A stretch of 64,000 bases of DNA from Tomocerus qinae (lineage: Eukaryota > Arthropoda > Collembola > Entomobryomorpha > Tomoceridae), in contig CM034547.1 of assembly GCA_020055645.1 (NCBI GenBank), positions 21,243,013-21,307,012 on the forward strand, in the 5' to 3' direction. This document shows, one piece after another, positions 1 to 13,525 of this stretch. Each line of letters begins with the position of its first letter. Position 1 is the stretch's first letter. Position numbers and translations under genes: made by a program. The notes below the pieces were generated by a model, which saw only the letters and a list, made by a program, of their open reading frames with translations, made no database searches and was not told the DNA's origin.

Positions 1-1441
1 GATTAGTGTTTTATTAGAAAGAATGCATGATACATAGGGAACATAAGATAATAGCTATTGTAATTGCAATAGGAATTGCAGATATATAATTAAGTTTGAC
101 TTAAGAAATGGTGTAGTGAGAGATGATCGGACGGATGTGGAACAGTTTCCGCTAATTTATTTGTTGTTGAGTGCAATTTACTAATTTATTTATTGTAAAA
201 TCTGAGGGCAAGTATACTTGGAGCATTTCCAAAGCAAAGCTATACGGGTAATTGAGTAAACAAAGAAGCTTTTAATGGTACGCCAGATTAAAAAGTGCAG
301 GACTGGGTACAACGGAAAGGGAAAAGGCGTAAAAAATGTGTATAGTTGTAAAATGTCAAAATCTGCTGAGATCTATGAAGGATTTTAATGCTCATCAGAC
401 TGACAGATCACATGCGGCTACTTCCTAAATTTAGGAATCGGTCCATTTGTTAGAATTGAACATGACTACTGAACACATGTACTATTCGCTAATTCCCGCA
501 CCAGGCAGGTAGCCAGCGTAGCGTAGCTGGTAAGCATACTTCTCCGTCTGTCAACTGTTCCCAAGTGAGGATTCCCACACAAACTAAAAATAAATATGAA
601 ATCTTTCCGAATGCAGATGAGAAATATGAATCAGTAAAAAGATTACATACCTAATACTTGATTTTAGTAATTCAGAAGAATCTCTAGAGGTTACATCTAC
701 GGAGACCCCAACTAGTTAAACGAGTTCAATCTAATCTCTGTCAGAAAATCTCAGTTTATAAAGATTAGCAGAAGACATTCTCCGATTTTCTTTGCATTTT
801 TATACAATTATCCTTAGGTACGCTCTACACAATTCTATTTTACACTTTTTCGCGGTTGACGTAAACTCTATCTTAAGTTACCAGTCAACACACTCCGAGA
901 ATTATAAAGATTCTTTTGTGATTCTAATAATAGAAGTGTTTCCTCTCCTTCTCGCATTACTCAAGTTCAGTGATTTGATTACGAATTACGAGATCGCTGT
1001 TGCACTCAGTTTTGTGTCTCATCTCAACATGGCATCTTCTAATTGCTCTAATGGGTAAGCAAATACTTTAATTAGAGATACATCGGTTTAGAAATAGTTT
1101 GCATATTCAGCTGAATTTGTAACGGTACCCAGACAGGTCAATTTTCACAAAAGTATGTCAATTATCAGCATAATTTACTTCTGTGGATTCCTAAATTGTA
1201 GTACAGGCTATATCTCTCACTCCTCTTTACGCACATGAAATTCATGTCAAGATCCTCCTGTTAGGTTTTATTCCTTCCCATGCATATTAATATTTATGTC
1301 ACATTTGTTAATATTTTTAATTATGAAATCAGAACAGCCTTAAGCCATAAGGTCATTTCGTCATTTGTGTTCAAGTGTAAGCGTTTAAACTGTGTTGATT
1401 TGTGAAGGCTAAATATAAGCAAGCCGACACCGTTGAAGAAA
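1..1441. other. 5' flank of the SIAH-like gene, no gene recognised
   Basis: AT-rich sequence with scattered short open frames that show no domain or splice support. The one structured stretch is a tRNA-like segment near 510-580, listed separately. An in-frame stop just upstream of 1442 and the lack of an intervening ATG support the start chosen for the next gene. I see no clear promoter. Confidence 0.5.
508..582 (+). repeat. Possible tRNA-derived SINE head (A-box/B-box-like)
   Basis: The stretch TAGCGTAGCTGGTAAGC resembles a tRNA D-arm/A-box (TRGYNNARNNG). About 35 bases on, GTTCCCAAGTGAGGATTCC loosely resembles a T-arm/B-box. No acceptor stem closes, so this is not a functional tRNA. A degenerate SINE 5' end is the best reading, and chance similarity is possible. 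Confidence 0.22.
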
Positions 1442-2878
1442 ATGGAGTGTCTGGCCTGTTCGAAAGTAGTTTTCCCACCAGTGATGCAGTGCAAAAATTG
1501 GCATTTGGTCTGCAATAATTGCCGACAACAGCAGGAAGTGTGTCCTGACCCAGAGTGTAAAGAAGACCTTGCTTCTGCCACTAGAAGTGCCGTTGCAGAA
1601 ATATTCCTTGAGAAATACGTTCTGCGTTGCAAGTTTTTTCAAGAGGGCACCAAATGCATGGAGAGTACACTCAAAGATGAGAAAGAACTGATGGTGGCAC
1701 ATGAAGCTATTTGTCATTTTCGGTATAACGCTCATTTCATATCTAGACCCTAAACATACAAACACTTAAATCTTTAACCGACTTATTACGCCAATGTTTG
1801 GGCTATCTCATAATTCATATCCCTACATCTATCCTGCTTTTACTTATAACTGCTAACAGCCACATCACTATTTGTAACTGCAAATTTTCTGGTACTTATT
1901 GTTAGTTATACCAGTTAAGAAACTAAAAAATCTCCACCCACAACTCTGTATTATATTTCCTTGTTCTGATGCTGTTTCTCTCAATTCTCTTATTACCTCC
2001 CACACACAATATAGTTATTAGTAGTATTTATCTTACATCTTTTTGTGCATCCCACACATTCTCCGGAAATGCACTTAATTTATTACTAACCGCGTGTATA
2101 CTTATAATTTATAAATGCACGAAGGTTTTATACGATTATGCTAATTATTTTGAGCCTCCCAATGTTTACGTGTGTAATTTTTACTTGAATCGTGTTTTAT
2201 ATGTTGGATAACATTGCAGAGATGTCAAATGTTTAGTTCCTGGATGTTACAAACGAGTGCAACTGACACTTTTGATAGAACACTTTGAGAAAGAGCACTC
2301 TATGCACACCAACACGACACCAGAAGTCCATTTAAATGCTTCCCAGCTTATAATGAAGAGACTCATGCGTTCGTCTGTTTTAACCAAATCTTATTAAATT
2401 ACATTATTCCGCTTTAGGTACAAGTTGTATCTTTCATAATTCACCTTATTGCGTGTCTGTATTTTATAGTGCCGGAAAACATCGGCGACAAATCTTGGAA
2501 GAGTTTCCCCGCTTATGCTCTTCACTCAGGAAATATCTTTTTAATAATCTTCCGGTTAACCTCTTTGCGATCTCCACTCTTTGAAATCTCAACAGTTGTT
2601 CATGGTTATTATCCCAGTGAACCACGATCATACATTTGCAAGATTTCCGTAAGTCTGCTAAAAATAATTTGCTGCTTATCTAAAAAAATATTGCAGTATT
2701 TCTCTATTTAATACCTTAGGCCAACAATGAAAGCGATCTCACTGTAAACGCTTATTACAAATGGGAAGGTCCAATTGATCAGCCGTATTCACTCACACCA
2801 CATCTCACATGGACAGACGAGTTGGGTAAACTGAAATGGGTAGTTCATATCAAAGTTGAGGAACTAAAGCGTGAATGA
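1442..2878 (+). CDS. SIAH-like RING zinc-finger protein (divergent seven-in-absentia family), 4 exons
   Basis: Exons read as 1442-1722, 2220-about 2368, 2470-2648 and 2720-2878. Total is about 255 aa, close to SIAH proteins (about 280-320 aa). Exon 1 encodes a RING with the SIAH pattern: MECLAC, then FPPVMQCKNWHLVCNNCR, then CPDPEC. The typical RING-to-SIAH-finger linker follows (AEIFLEKYVLRCKF). Exon 2 continues the SIAH-type zinc finger (CHFRDVKCLVPGC, then HFEKEH). The 1722/2220 junction is phase-clean and restores CGA. Exons 3-4 should be the SINA/TRAF-like substrate-binding part but are strongly diverged. Family members are E3 ubiquitin ligases. The exon 2-3 junction is uncertain: the phase-compatible donor at 2369 (GTTCGT) is weak, and an alternative uses 2376/2418. 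The first ATG follows an in-frame stop. An AATAAA lies at 3234-3239. Confidence 0.72.
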
Positions 2879-3233
2879 AGAAACTGAATCAGACCAATTT
2901 AGGCTCAGATATCTTTCCCACATTTAACATTCACATTAGATGATAAAACATTAGAATTTGCTAATAGATAACCTAGCGTGATGTAAGCCATGAATCTTTT
3001 TCAGAATTGTAATTATTTTAATTGAATTTAAATACGCTTCTCGTTCATGACTTGTCTAATTCAAGGGACATAACAATTCAGATTGCATAAAGTCCGCACA
3101 AAATGGAAACACGAAACGAACCCAAACATTATTTATGTAATACTTTTTAAAATCATATTATCGTTAAGGTTGAAGAGAATGCAAAATACAAGTAGAAAAT
3201 GTTGGCAATTCGATGAAAAATAAGATTTTTTCT

Positions 3234-3239
3234 AATAAA
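3234..3239 (+). terminator. Poly(A) signal of the SIAH-like gene
   Basis: AATAAA about 355 nt after the stop codon at 2878, the first canonical hexamer in a plausible 3' UTR. Confidence 0.5.
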
Positions 3240-3259
3240 GTTGTGGATTAAGAGTATTT

Positions 3260-6200
3260 CATTCAATCGCCTTTTCTTTTAGCATGTGACACCATTTTCG
3301 GTCGCATCATGCTTGTATGACGTATATAGAGATATTGACGATGCAAAGAAAGGACAACGATTCAATCAGTTGTAGAGAACGACAAGCATTGAGGAGGGTC
3401 TTCTTCTGTATTAAATACAGTAGAGTTCTCATTCTCATCGGATTCTTAACAGTTACTGCTCAACAATTTATTGCAACAATTGTGATGCCACTGTCCTGTC
3501 CTAACCTATTGTGTATCGTTTTACTTTTGAAGGACTACCTATCTATTGCTGCAACACAAAAATACATAGACACCACAATACAATACTTTCTGTTTTGGCG
3601 TGTGGCTGAGTAACCCCTGGATAGGAAGACAAATGAAAACTACAGCAAACAATAGTTAAAAGGAATGATTTCCTTTCACTGCCTTAAATGTAGGTACTTT
3701 AAATAGAAGCGTAGCATAACTGCTATTCATGTGTTCAAGCCAGCCCTAAAACGTTGTGATACAAAAACAGAATACAAGTAGCACATATTCTCAGATTTCT
3801 TATAATTTTAGCCCATATAAGGAAGTGCTGTAAAAAGAATACCATAATATCACAATAAGCACAAGAGTATTCATGAAAATAGTGCATGGAAGATGTACTT
3901 TTAGTTTAGAGATGAGTTTTAAAGATGAGCAAGGAGACACTAGCCTAATAGTAAACCAGAGTTATACTACATTTGAGTTTCTGAAGTAGCAGTAGAAAGA
4001 GGGTACAAATGAGTAGGTCTGTTAAGTTTAGATGTCCGAATGGTGCCTCTGCCTACTGTTTAGAAAGCTCCAGCACACAATAATGTCAACGTTAAATATG
4101 ATGACTTCTAAAATTGTTTCTGTCTCTTCCCGGGTAGGTACTTTTGATGAGAATGTGTGAGGTAAGTACTGATAGTTTCAGTTTAGAGCAGATGCTTCTT
4201 CTTTTCACCTTTCCTTGACAGTCACAGTAGAACCCGGTGTGATAATGATGAACAATTCTTCATCATTTATCACACTTTACATTTGTATTAACTATACCTA
4301 CTATGAACCTACGTAGCATGGCTATATGGATGTGTATGTAAAGGTACCGTAGGAAAAGGTTAATTTTCAGAGGCCTGTTTTTGTGTTTAAAAGTGGAAGT
4401 TGCTACTTATTGTTAGTATTTAGGTAAAACGTGTACACGCAAACAATGTGATCTTCAGGTAGGTAAACCCATTATTGATGCTATTATTCTTTTCTACTTT
4501 ATTGTACTCAGTTATTGTGTCATTCCACTCGAGTTAAGTGAGATCTTCACATCTTTCTCCTATTCATACTCGCATGAGATTCTCTTTTCTCGTGGTTAAG
4601 TAGATTTAAGTTTGTGAGTGTGACATTATTGCTTAAAGTTATTTTATTAGATAAAGATTCTCATCTTTTCCTTTGACCCTTAATGTAAACATGAAATCCC
4701 GTGCCTTACTGTCCTTCTCTGTCATTGTTCACTTCTTAGATAACTCTAGGTCTATATTTTGTGTGTAATGCTTCCTTACAATCATTCCTCACACACATGA
4801 AAAGCTGCTTGCATTCATGGCATGTGGTTTCGTGCATTATAGTTTAGCAGTATTTAACAATTCCTTTTCACGTAGTTGTTTCCGAATTCAAAAGGCAGTT
4901 GGGACTGAGAAGAGGCTCTTAACTTGAGATCTGTTAATAGCCCTATCTAAATTCATCCACATTTTACAATTTTCTGGGGTTTGAGATATCTTCTGTTAGA
5001 ACCTACCTATGCAGAACGAAAAACAGCCACTTTTTCATTTTGCTCTTTTGGTAGTATTTACACTAACAATCGATTCAATAAAGTCTTTAGCATTATGGGC
5101 ACGATTTCATGTAAAATCATCCTATAAATCTTATTAATAATAGTTCAATATTCATCTGAGAAACTTGAACTACAATGAAAATGAGTTTTATGCGTTCCTT
5201 TTGCCTTCTTCAGGTTGCATCTGTGTTGTGCCTATGTGTAGAGGTGCAAGTTATTGGTTTACGTTCTTGATTTTTGATATGCACTGATGTAAAGTGCTGA
5301 ATTACAATTGAGGAATGACAATTTCACTGTCGCTTGGAATTATCTCGTTTACGAATAGAAATTGACGATGTTTTTACTTCAGTACATAGAAGAAACTACA
5401 GATTCTTATCACATCAGGGAAAATAATATCACAATTAAAATTTAACTAAAAGACCATTTATAGGCATTTTTCTGGATTGAATAAATTGTTTCTACCAGAT
5501 TTTGTAGGTCTTGTATATACACATGCATTGAGCATTGCCATTTGCAGGAATAGTTGAGTTTCAATTAGAAAACAATGAAGTTGTCATGTTTAAGGGATGT
5601 ATTTGATGAAAAATAGGGGGAAGGCAGTTGGGCTTTGGTCGGTAAGGATAGAAAAGAATTTAATAACTGCAGGATTAAATTGAGCCATAAAAGAAAATGG
5701 GAGGATAAAGGGGAGAAAATGATAAACAATCAGACACAGTTATATTGCATAAGGACAAATAGGTAGAAAGTAATGGATAGGCAGTTTGAAAGTAAATAGA
5801 GGAGTTTGTTATGTACGGCACTTATTAAATGGAGTCCAAATGTATAACTGTGCAGTGACATTTCCATTGCTAATGTTCACTTAATATGAAAATAATAAAA
5901 GCGAGGCTCATCATAATTTGTTTTCATGAGAATTAGAATAGAATTGTATAGCTAATTCGATCCACAGGTGTACTCCAGTTTTTTTATCCATTACATAAAG
6001 CACAAGTTGTGTCGTATCAGAGGGGTTTTGACTGGTTTCGTATTTCCACAGTCGCTCAAGTCGTCAGACAGCAGATATGCCATTATTGTAATTTAGTTAA
6101 AGTGGCTTAATTTCTCAAACAGAAAAATTGGGAGGGCTGGCTCGGGGAATTAAGGGAATAGAAGAGGAAAGGCTTAGGAAGTTAACATTTATTTGAGCTG

Positions 6201-8234
6201 GGATGGTTCGGATAGCACGGAATTCGACAGTTTGCCGCGATAAAAAGATACATTTTTTGTGTCATGCAATTCTCCTGGGAGATGATTCGCACAGAAAGAG
6301 ATAGAGGAAAGAAGTGAACTGAAAAAGTGAAGTTGAACATAACAATTTACAGGGAGATTGGCTAGCACTCCAGAGTTGACTTGCTAGAAACAACAAAACA
6401 GAGACATTATAGCTTCAAAGCACAGCCCTGCTGCATATTACGACAGGTTTATTAGCTACCTTTAAAAAGTAGTTTTATTTTTATTATAGAGAATAATCTG
6501 TCTGTATATGCCTGACTCAATTCCTCCGTCTACCTGAATTATGTATATGGACTACTTTGTGTTTGTTAAGGAAGGCGACGGAGAATGTCTAAGTACACAG
6601 GATACAATGTTTACCATGTAAATATAATATACTTTATATAGGGAAATTACAATGGATAAACCTTTGGAGTCTTAATAAACTTGTGCTTCTTTATTACATT
6701 ACTTATAACGTTATAAACTGAGAAAAGAAGGCAATTCGTACTTCTGGCGTGGCTTTCTTCCCTCCGCTCCAGACGACTATCTCTATATTAAAGGGAATTT
6801 AATGTAACTTATTGTCAGACAGAAAACAACATAACAGACAGACCATTTCATTTCTATATACAGGAAATGAGAAGAGAAAATACAATGTTCCACGTACCAG
6901 AGTCAACGAGACTTGGTGGAAACACGCAAAAAGGCATTCAAAATCCATTTCCATCGAAATGAGTGGAGTGCGGCTCGCTTGCAAGTTCTCCTGAGAGCCC
7001 GAGTTAATTTAACGCTCTATGCTAAGAGATTAAATTGGAGAAGGAGACAAAAAAACTCAATGCAAAGCAATATTATTACCTTAGTACTACTTTACATGAT
7101 GTTCCTATATATACAATAATAGCAGATATAGATATAGTATACCCCATTAACCATGTAAGTAGGATAGGTATATACATTCATATAATATCTGCATACAGAA
7201 ATAGATACCATGCTCCTAAGGAAGGATGAGTATGAAGTAGTAAAACACATTACCTATATTAGATTGCCACTGACTGATTGTGATTATGTGAGTAGTTTGC
7301 ATTCGTACATAGATCAAGTGCTTATAGACTAGTGCAATAAGTCCTGATCCCTATTATGCATTACTGGATGAGACAGAAAACAGACTGAATGAGTTGTTCC
7401 GGAACCATCCGGATAATTTGATGAACATACAGAGGAAACTTAGAAACCTACGTGCGACATACATACATATTGGAGCATTTTCTCTTCTGAACTGCCTTAG
7501 AGCTGACTTCTTTGCTTCGCTTCACATGACTCTTTTGTGCGACTCTTCCTTTTCAAGTCTCTTGTGTTCTGCTCGGATTTCTACAAATGCGACAACCTTT
7601 ATTGCCTCTTCACATGCATGCACATGCAGATGTCCATATTATTCCAAATACGAATACTAATGTACGAGATAACCCATCTTTATAGTAAATTGCTAGCTCG
7701 TTCCTTCGTTCAACTCCCATTCTACTCTCTAGTCATCCTAACGTTATTCTCCTACCTACGGAACTGAACAACCACTTATACTACCGTGTTGGACATTTTA
7801 TTCTTGCAATCCATCTCTTTCCCTCAGAGTACACTCTCATTTGTTGTCATTTCACTCCCTGCCTTTTCAATGTGTTGTGTCACTCACAAAATCCAATCTA
7901 AACTTACGACACGACACATCTGCCTTTTTACGGAACAAACAAACTTAATGTCCACATGAAATGCAACATGTACAACGATAAGATGTATCCATATCCTAAC
8001 TGTGTATACTCGCCCGTGACTCCCTATTTTACATATTCAGTGAGATGTGTACATCAAAAATATAGAATGTATTAAATTCTACAATCTGTATCAGATACTT
8101 ATTAGTAAGTCATTTATTTCATTGACTAACAAACATTTAATTAATTTCTAATTGACTATTTGAAAACAACGTCTATACTATTGATAACAATTACATGAAA
8201 ACCATCGACTATTACAATTGAAATTATGTCAATG
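3260..8234. other. Intergenic, no gene recognised
   Basis: About 5 kb of AT-rich DNA. Short open frames (for example 3317-3613, 6799-7229, 7394-7767) overlap each other in different frames, lack splice logic and show no family motif. The complementary-strand poly(A) signal for the gene starting at 8235 lies at its right end. Confidence 0.5.
8113..8118 (-). terminator. Poly(A) signal of the GSLxxFY repeat gene
   Basis: TTTATT on the plus strand, so AATAAA on the minus strand, about 117 nt beyond the stop at 8235. Confidence 0.5.
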
Positions 8235-10565
8235 TTAAGTTTTCTTGGCCGGTGTTTCAGTATCATCGTCGTAGTACAGAGACTCGGTAGTTGTTGTTGT
8301 TCGCCTCCTTCTCTTTGGTGGACTACTGGATGAGACTATAATTGTTGTTGGTGGATTAGGTTTGAATAACGATGCAAATTTGTCTTCTGGGGAAATCACA
8401 GTTTGTAAATTTCCAACTGGAGACACTGGTGATGGCGTCCTTCTTATTTGAGATAAGGAACCTAATAGTGCACTTGCAAATTTTTCTTGACCCTCGTCTG
8501 CATCAGGATATCTCACTTGAGGTACTGGAGTGGTCGTGGAATAAAATCTTCGTAATGCTCCCCATTGAACATGATTTTGGTCCTCATTTTGCTCTCCGGT
8601 GTCTCCCGTTTGCTTTACAGGAGAAGAATTTTCTCCTGCTATATTAGCTATATTTTCAGGTTGTATAATTACTTTGACCTTTACATTGGGAGTTGTTGAG
8701 TAAAATTGATTCAGAGAATTCCCAGATCCTGATTCCCCGTCAATTTCAGATTCCTCATTAGACTCTGGAGCAACAGTGGAATAAAAGTTCTTCAAGGAGC
8801 CCCCCGAATCACTTTCTTGTGCAACCTCCACTTCAGCAGCGGCCATTACCTGACCTTTCGACGTACCCGCGTAAAATTGTTTCAGAGAGCCAATTTGTCC
8901 GACAGCTTGTTCTGTCTCTTGGACTTTTGCTGTAGTAGGATACATTTGGTTTAAAGACCCACCTTTGCTTTGGAGTTCTGTTTCAGTTTCCAAATCGTCC
9001 TGAGCCTTTGATGTTGTAGAATAAAATTGTTTTAAGGAACCAATTTGTGCTTGAGATTCTGGTTCAGATTGAGGAGATTCTGGAGGATTGGGTTTAGGGG
9101 CATAAAATTGATTTAATGACCCACCAACTGGAGCCTGGGGGTATTCAATGTCGGATTGAGCAGATTCTTGAATTTGGGCTCTGGCTGTTGTTGAATAAAA
9201 TTGATTCAAAGAACCGATTTGAGCTACTTGCGCAAATTCTTGAGGTTTAGATGTTGAGGAATAGAACTGTTGCAGTGACCCAATTTGGCTTTGAGAATAT
9301 ATATCTCCCGAATCCTGAACCCTGGGAGTCGATAAATAAAAATTGCTAAGGGATCCCCCTCCTGCTGAAGAAATAGCTTCTGTATTCTGTTCAACCTTAT
9401 GGGTTGTAGCATAAAACCTATTCAAAGATCCTGCGCTAGGGGCCCGAATTATTGGCGACGAACCACTTGGAGCAGATGGAGGTCTTACAGGGGACTGTAC
9501 GTCAGCTTCAGGGTCTTCTTCTTTCGAGGTAGACTGTTTTTCTGGTGAGGTAGTTGTGGTTCGCCTTTTTCGTGGAGGTAAGGAACCTGCTGCAGGTTTT
9601 CTTTCCCCTGGCGGTAATCGTCCTCCTGCCGGTAGTCTTCCCCCTGAAGGAAGTCTTTCCCCGGATGGTTCTCTCTCCGCTGACGGTCTTCCCCCTGTCG
9701 GTCTTCTGTCCTCTGAAGGTACTCTATCTTCTGGATATTCCTCCTCAGAATACGATGGGCGATTTGGACGAATAGGGGACTGACTAGGACGTGGTCTTGG
9801 TCTCCTCGTATTACTTGGCCATTGACGAATTGGAGCTGCAGCTGGAGGTCGAGTTGGTTGAGGTCCTTGAGCTGCAAAAGGCGATCCTCCTTGAAGAACA
9901 TTTGCAAACAATGATACTGCACCGGTTACTTGATTTTGAAGAATTGGAGCTAGAGCCTTAAACCCCATATCTATAGTCGCAGCTGATTCATTGCTAACTA
10001 ATGCATTGGCAACAACTTTAAAAAATTGAGGAACTGCTGCTGGAAGTTCTAGACCCAAAACTTCCACTGGAGCTCCGGCGGCCGCTGCATCTCCATCTCC
10101 ATCGTCTCCGTCATCTCCACCTTCATCATCTTGCCGTCCTCGTCTAGTCGAATTTAGTGCACGCACATTTCTAAGAAACTGAACATTTTGTTTTAGTAAT
10201 TATATTGGTAACTTTACCCTTTTAAATATGTATACATTCCTTTTAGGAATTTACCTGCATAAGTCTGCGGTGGAGTATTTGTGAACACATCCCCGGAGTC
10301 TCTTCTTCATCAAAAATGATGTCGTAATTTTCTTCATCTGAGGTATAAGGATCTGATTGTTCTCCATAATTTGGTGAATATTCTAAGCTTTCTGAAGCTA
10401 TTCCTTTCCATAAGTCATCTGTTAAAGACGATGAAATCTGCAAAAAATGTGTTTATTAATACCGATATCTCTTAAAACTATGATAGTTCTCAAAAGCACA
10501 CCCACCTTTGTAATGGCCACTGACAATATTAAAAATTGTACTCCAAGCAACACTTTGAACACCAT
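8235..10565 (-). CDS. Secreted low-complexity protein with GSLxxFYSTT repeats, family not recognised
   Basis: Three exons on the minus strand, 10565-10506, 10437-10255 and 10178-8235, join in phase to give 728 aa. The first exon is exactly a 20-residue signal-peptide-like start (MVFKVLLGVQFLILSVAITK). Residues 21-81 are acidic (SDEENYDIIFDEEE). A very acidic glycine/aspartate run follows, then a hydrophobic, possibly helical block (about 117-180: LPAAVPQFFKVV to AVSLFANVLQ). Next come a proline/arginine-rich stretch with GRLPxG units (about 235-285) and, from about residue 331 to 665, about twelve repeats built on GSLNQFYSTT spaced by 20-35 residues of Q/E/P-rich linker. The tail has basic and threonine clusters (RRRRTTTTT). 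No catalytic motif is visible. An extracellular structural or matrix-like role is an inference from the signal peptide and repeats. Confidence 0.82.
9000..9440 (-). repeat. Core of the coding GSLxxFY repeat array
   Basis: Within the exon, units recur roughly every 60-110 nt. Variants include GSLNRFYATT, GSLSNFYLST, GSLQQFYSST, GSLNQFYSTT, GSLNQFYAPK and GSLKQFYSTT. The full array reaches about 8420-9440. G-S-L and F-Y are nearly invariant and the linkers vary freely, which suggests selection on the short motif. Confidence 0.75.
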
Positions 10566-13234
10566 AACTAAATAAATCTTTGTCAAAATTAGAAAAACTA
10601 CGCGTTTGTATCAGCCACCATTCTTCAAGAGGAGAATTCGATATATGAAAGTTTTTATTAACATTCATGCTTCTATAAACGTTTAGGCTAACATAATATT
10701 ATGACGCAACTCAACAATGATACCCAAAATGAACTATCTCTATTTCGTAGTATTAATGAATCGGACAATATTACCAACTATATCACATAAACATTCTAAT
10801 AATAAAACGCATGAGTATAGATTTTTTCGCTGAATAAAACTTTCTCCGTTCTGTTTTTCCCATGAACAAGCCAAACTAATGAAACTTTCATCACATATGG
10901 GAATTAAATATGTTCAATCTATTTCAATGAAGGTTGTTTGCCTATAGGATGAGAAACCAACACATATTCGAATAATAAAATATACCTCTGCTAACCAAAA
11001 TAACGCTAACATGGTCCTAAGCATTGTTAATCAGTTAACTCTTATAATGAAATATATATCTAAATAAAACCTTAACTATTAGATTTTAGATTATAACTCA
11101 GGAATGTACAGCCTTAATTAGTAACGTCACAAACAGTGGCAGATCTGTATAGAATAATTTTATTCTGCATTATCTGCTACATGCACATATGCATTCTATA
11201 ATTACATCTGACGAAAAATAGTTTCATCCAAGTAACTACAGGTGCTAAATCAATGATATATTTATATATGCATATACGATACTGGAGATGCATATAATAC
11301 AATCGTTATCAAGTTGTCACCTGCATAATAATGCACAGTACCTGATTTAATTACATCATGCACAGTAAATGCACTGCTACTGCTAACGGAAAACACATGT
11401 AATGCAAATCAAACACGTGTTATTCAATGATTCTAATTTTGCTAACGATAATGAAAGTCACTTTCATTTTCATTTATCCTAATCAATTAAATTCATACAC
11501 CAACACATTTTCAAACGACGAAGTCACTTCTCCAGAGTTCTCCTTAAAGGGAATAATCCACAACTTGGGTACTTTGGGGATTGCATTCCGTAATATCCGT
11601 AATAATACCTTATCACAAAAGTCCTACCACATGCATGATATTGTGATTTTACTATAATAGCATATTTTATTAGTTGTATTATGTATAAATATAAACAACA
11701 TTAAATCCACTTATCTTTCCATCACTAATGTAAATATAAGCAAATAAAATGATGCTCTGATTAAATACTTGATTTATGAGCTCAAAATCTATACGTATAC
11801 AACTCATATTAAGTCAAAATAAATCATTTCAAATGTTGTTTTATTTTAAAATTGTTACGTTGTTAGAAGACAAATGTAATTTGTTAGTGTCATTGAATTA
11901 GCGTACTAGTCAGATGTGTCAATCAAGTCGTTGACATAAACGTCAGGTTTTACGTGTCTTGTTTTCAACCATTCATCTATTTGTGTTGGAATAATCCTTC
12001 ATTACTAAAGAAATAATTTACTGTCTGTACATTGTGAAACATTTTATCAAAGCTGCCCCTACTAGGATCATACAACAGGTTTTCTACTACATCCAAATAT
12101 TTATAGCATTTAGGTATATGTAGAATAAAACATAGTTTGGACATAAAAAGGGCTACATACATATGCATAGACTACATGCATAAACATTCAATACAAATAA
12201 TAACAACTGTCTATGGCTGAACTTTATGGAGAAAACTCGAATTATACATAAATTATTGTTGTATTGTAGGAACATTTTGTTAAATACCTATGCGAATCTC
12301 CACTAGATTTCATCGACAAATAAGAAACTTCTATACTAACTATAAGATTTAGGATGCTTACAATTTCGAAAGATTGTAATTTTTCCCAAGCAATTATTTC
12401 TTAACACAAGGATTTTCTACCTTGTGGAATCTATTAATCATTATAGGCCTAAACACTTAATCACATTATAAGTATTCCGAACCCAGTGTTTAATTAAAAA
12501 TATCTATCAATTATAACCTGTAGAATTGAATACGAATCATACGCATACTTCAATCTTCACCATACACACATTCACACAACTCAAGTTTCAAAAGGATTAA
12601 TTCTAGTTTTTAATTACTAAGTGTTAATTTATTTGGTCAACAGTTCATCCTGTGTGTGAATAAATTCATTTATAAAACACAGGTTATAAAATTGAAACAA
12701 CTGAATTACTAATACATAAAAGTAAAGGTAAAGGTGGATGAAACTGTCTTCAGTCCCCACCGGCACCATCAATTCTGTCTCCCTCCGTTATACAATATGG
12801 AGCCAATCCGTGCCATCTTTGAAGAAGTACGACAAGTCCTTATTGTAAATTGTAATGCATTATGCTTTGCAGTGTATCGCTTCGCTTGTGTCTTGTGGTA
12901 ATACACTTTTACGTTACATTTGCATATTTGGTTGGATAATCATTAATCATTGATTTAAAAAATTCCAAAATGATCCCAAAACCAAACCCATAAACATTTT
13001 GGTTAAAACAGACTAACCATGTATCAATTGGATTGATTTTTTGTTGTGTATACTTTACATCAATTGCATCAATAATGCAATGAACTATTCTATGCATATC
13101 GTACCTGTGTGCACCTCGCCTCAATAGAATAAATAGAAATAATAATAACTAGCTTACTTACATACTATTATCTTATTAACATTGCATATTGTAACACCTA
13201 TTGACTTGACACTATTACATGGATCGGCTCCTAT
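10566..13234. other. Intergenic, no gene recognised
   Basis: AT-rich spacer upstream of the repeat-protein gene and holding its 5' UTR and promoter. A GC-richer patch near 12725-12840 could be an old repeat fragment, but I found no terminal repeats. No coding exon supported. Confidence 0.45.
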
Positions 13235-13525
13235 GAGGGAATCACTCCTAAAAGACTTTACTCCTAAAGAACTCCTACTGCCAGCTAATACTATGTACAA
13301 TGCAACTTCTTCGTACAATTCAGCTTAGGATTGCTTTATAATTATAACTAGTATTAAAGATATTGAAAATTAAACTGATTTGTAAACCAATCGAAGAGTT
13401 ACAAATAGATGTTGCTTAAAGGGAAACTAAAATTATTAAACACATTTAGTTAATATCTTGCATTTAAGAAAGAAGTAATTTTTAGGAGTTGTTTAGGAGT
13501 AAAGTCTTTTAGGAGTAATTCCCTC
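13235..13525. mobile_element. MITE-like element with 42 bp terminal inverted repeats
   Basis: The left arm 13235-13276 (starts GAGGGAATCACTCCTAAAAG) is the reverse complement of 13484-13525 with two mismatches in 42. The arms contain internal ACTCCTAAA repeats. The 291 bp element has no coding capacity. No convincing target-site duplication was found, so the superfamily is unknown. Confidence 0.82.

Noticed and set aside
9485..9922. Minus- and plus-strand open frames inside the repeat-protein exon
   Set aside because: They are other-frame readings of the low-complexity coding repeats, without their own start or splice logic.
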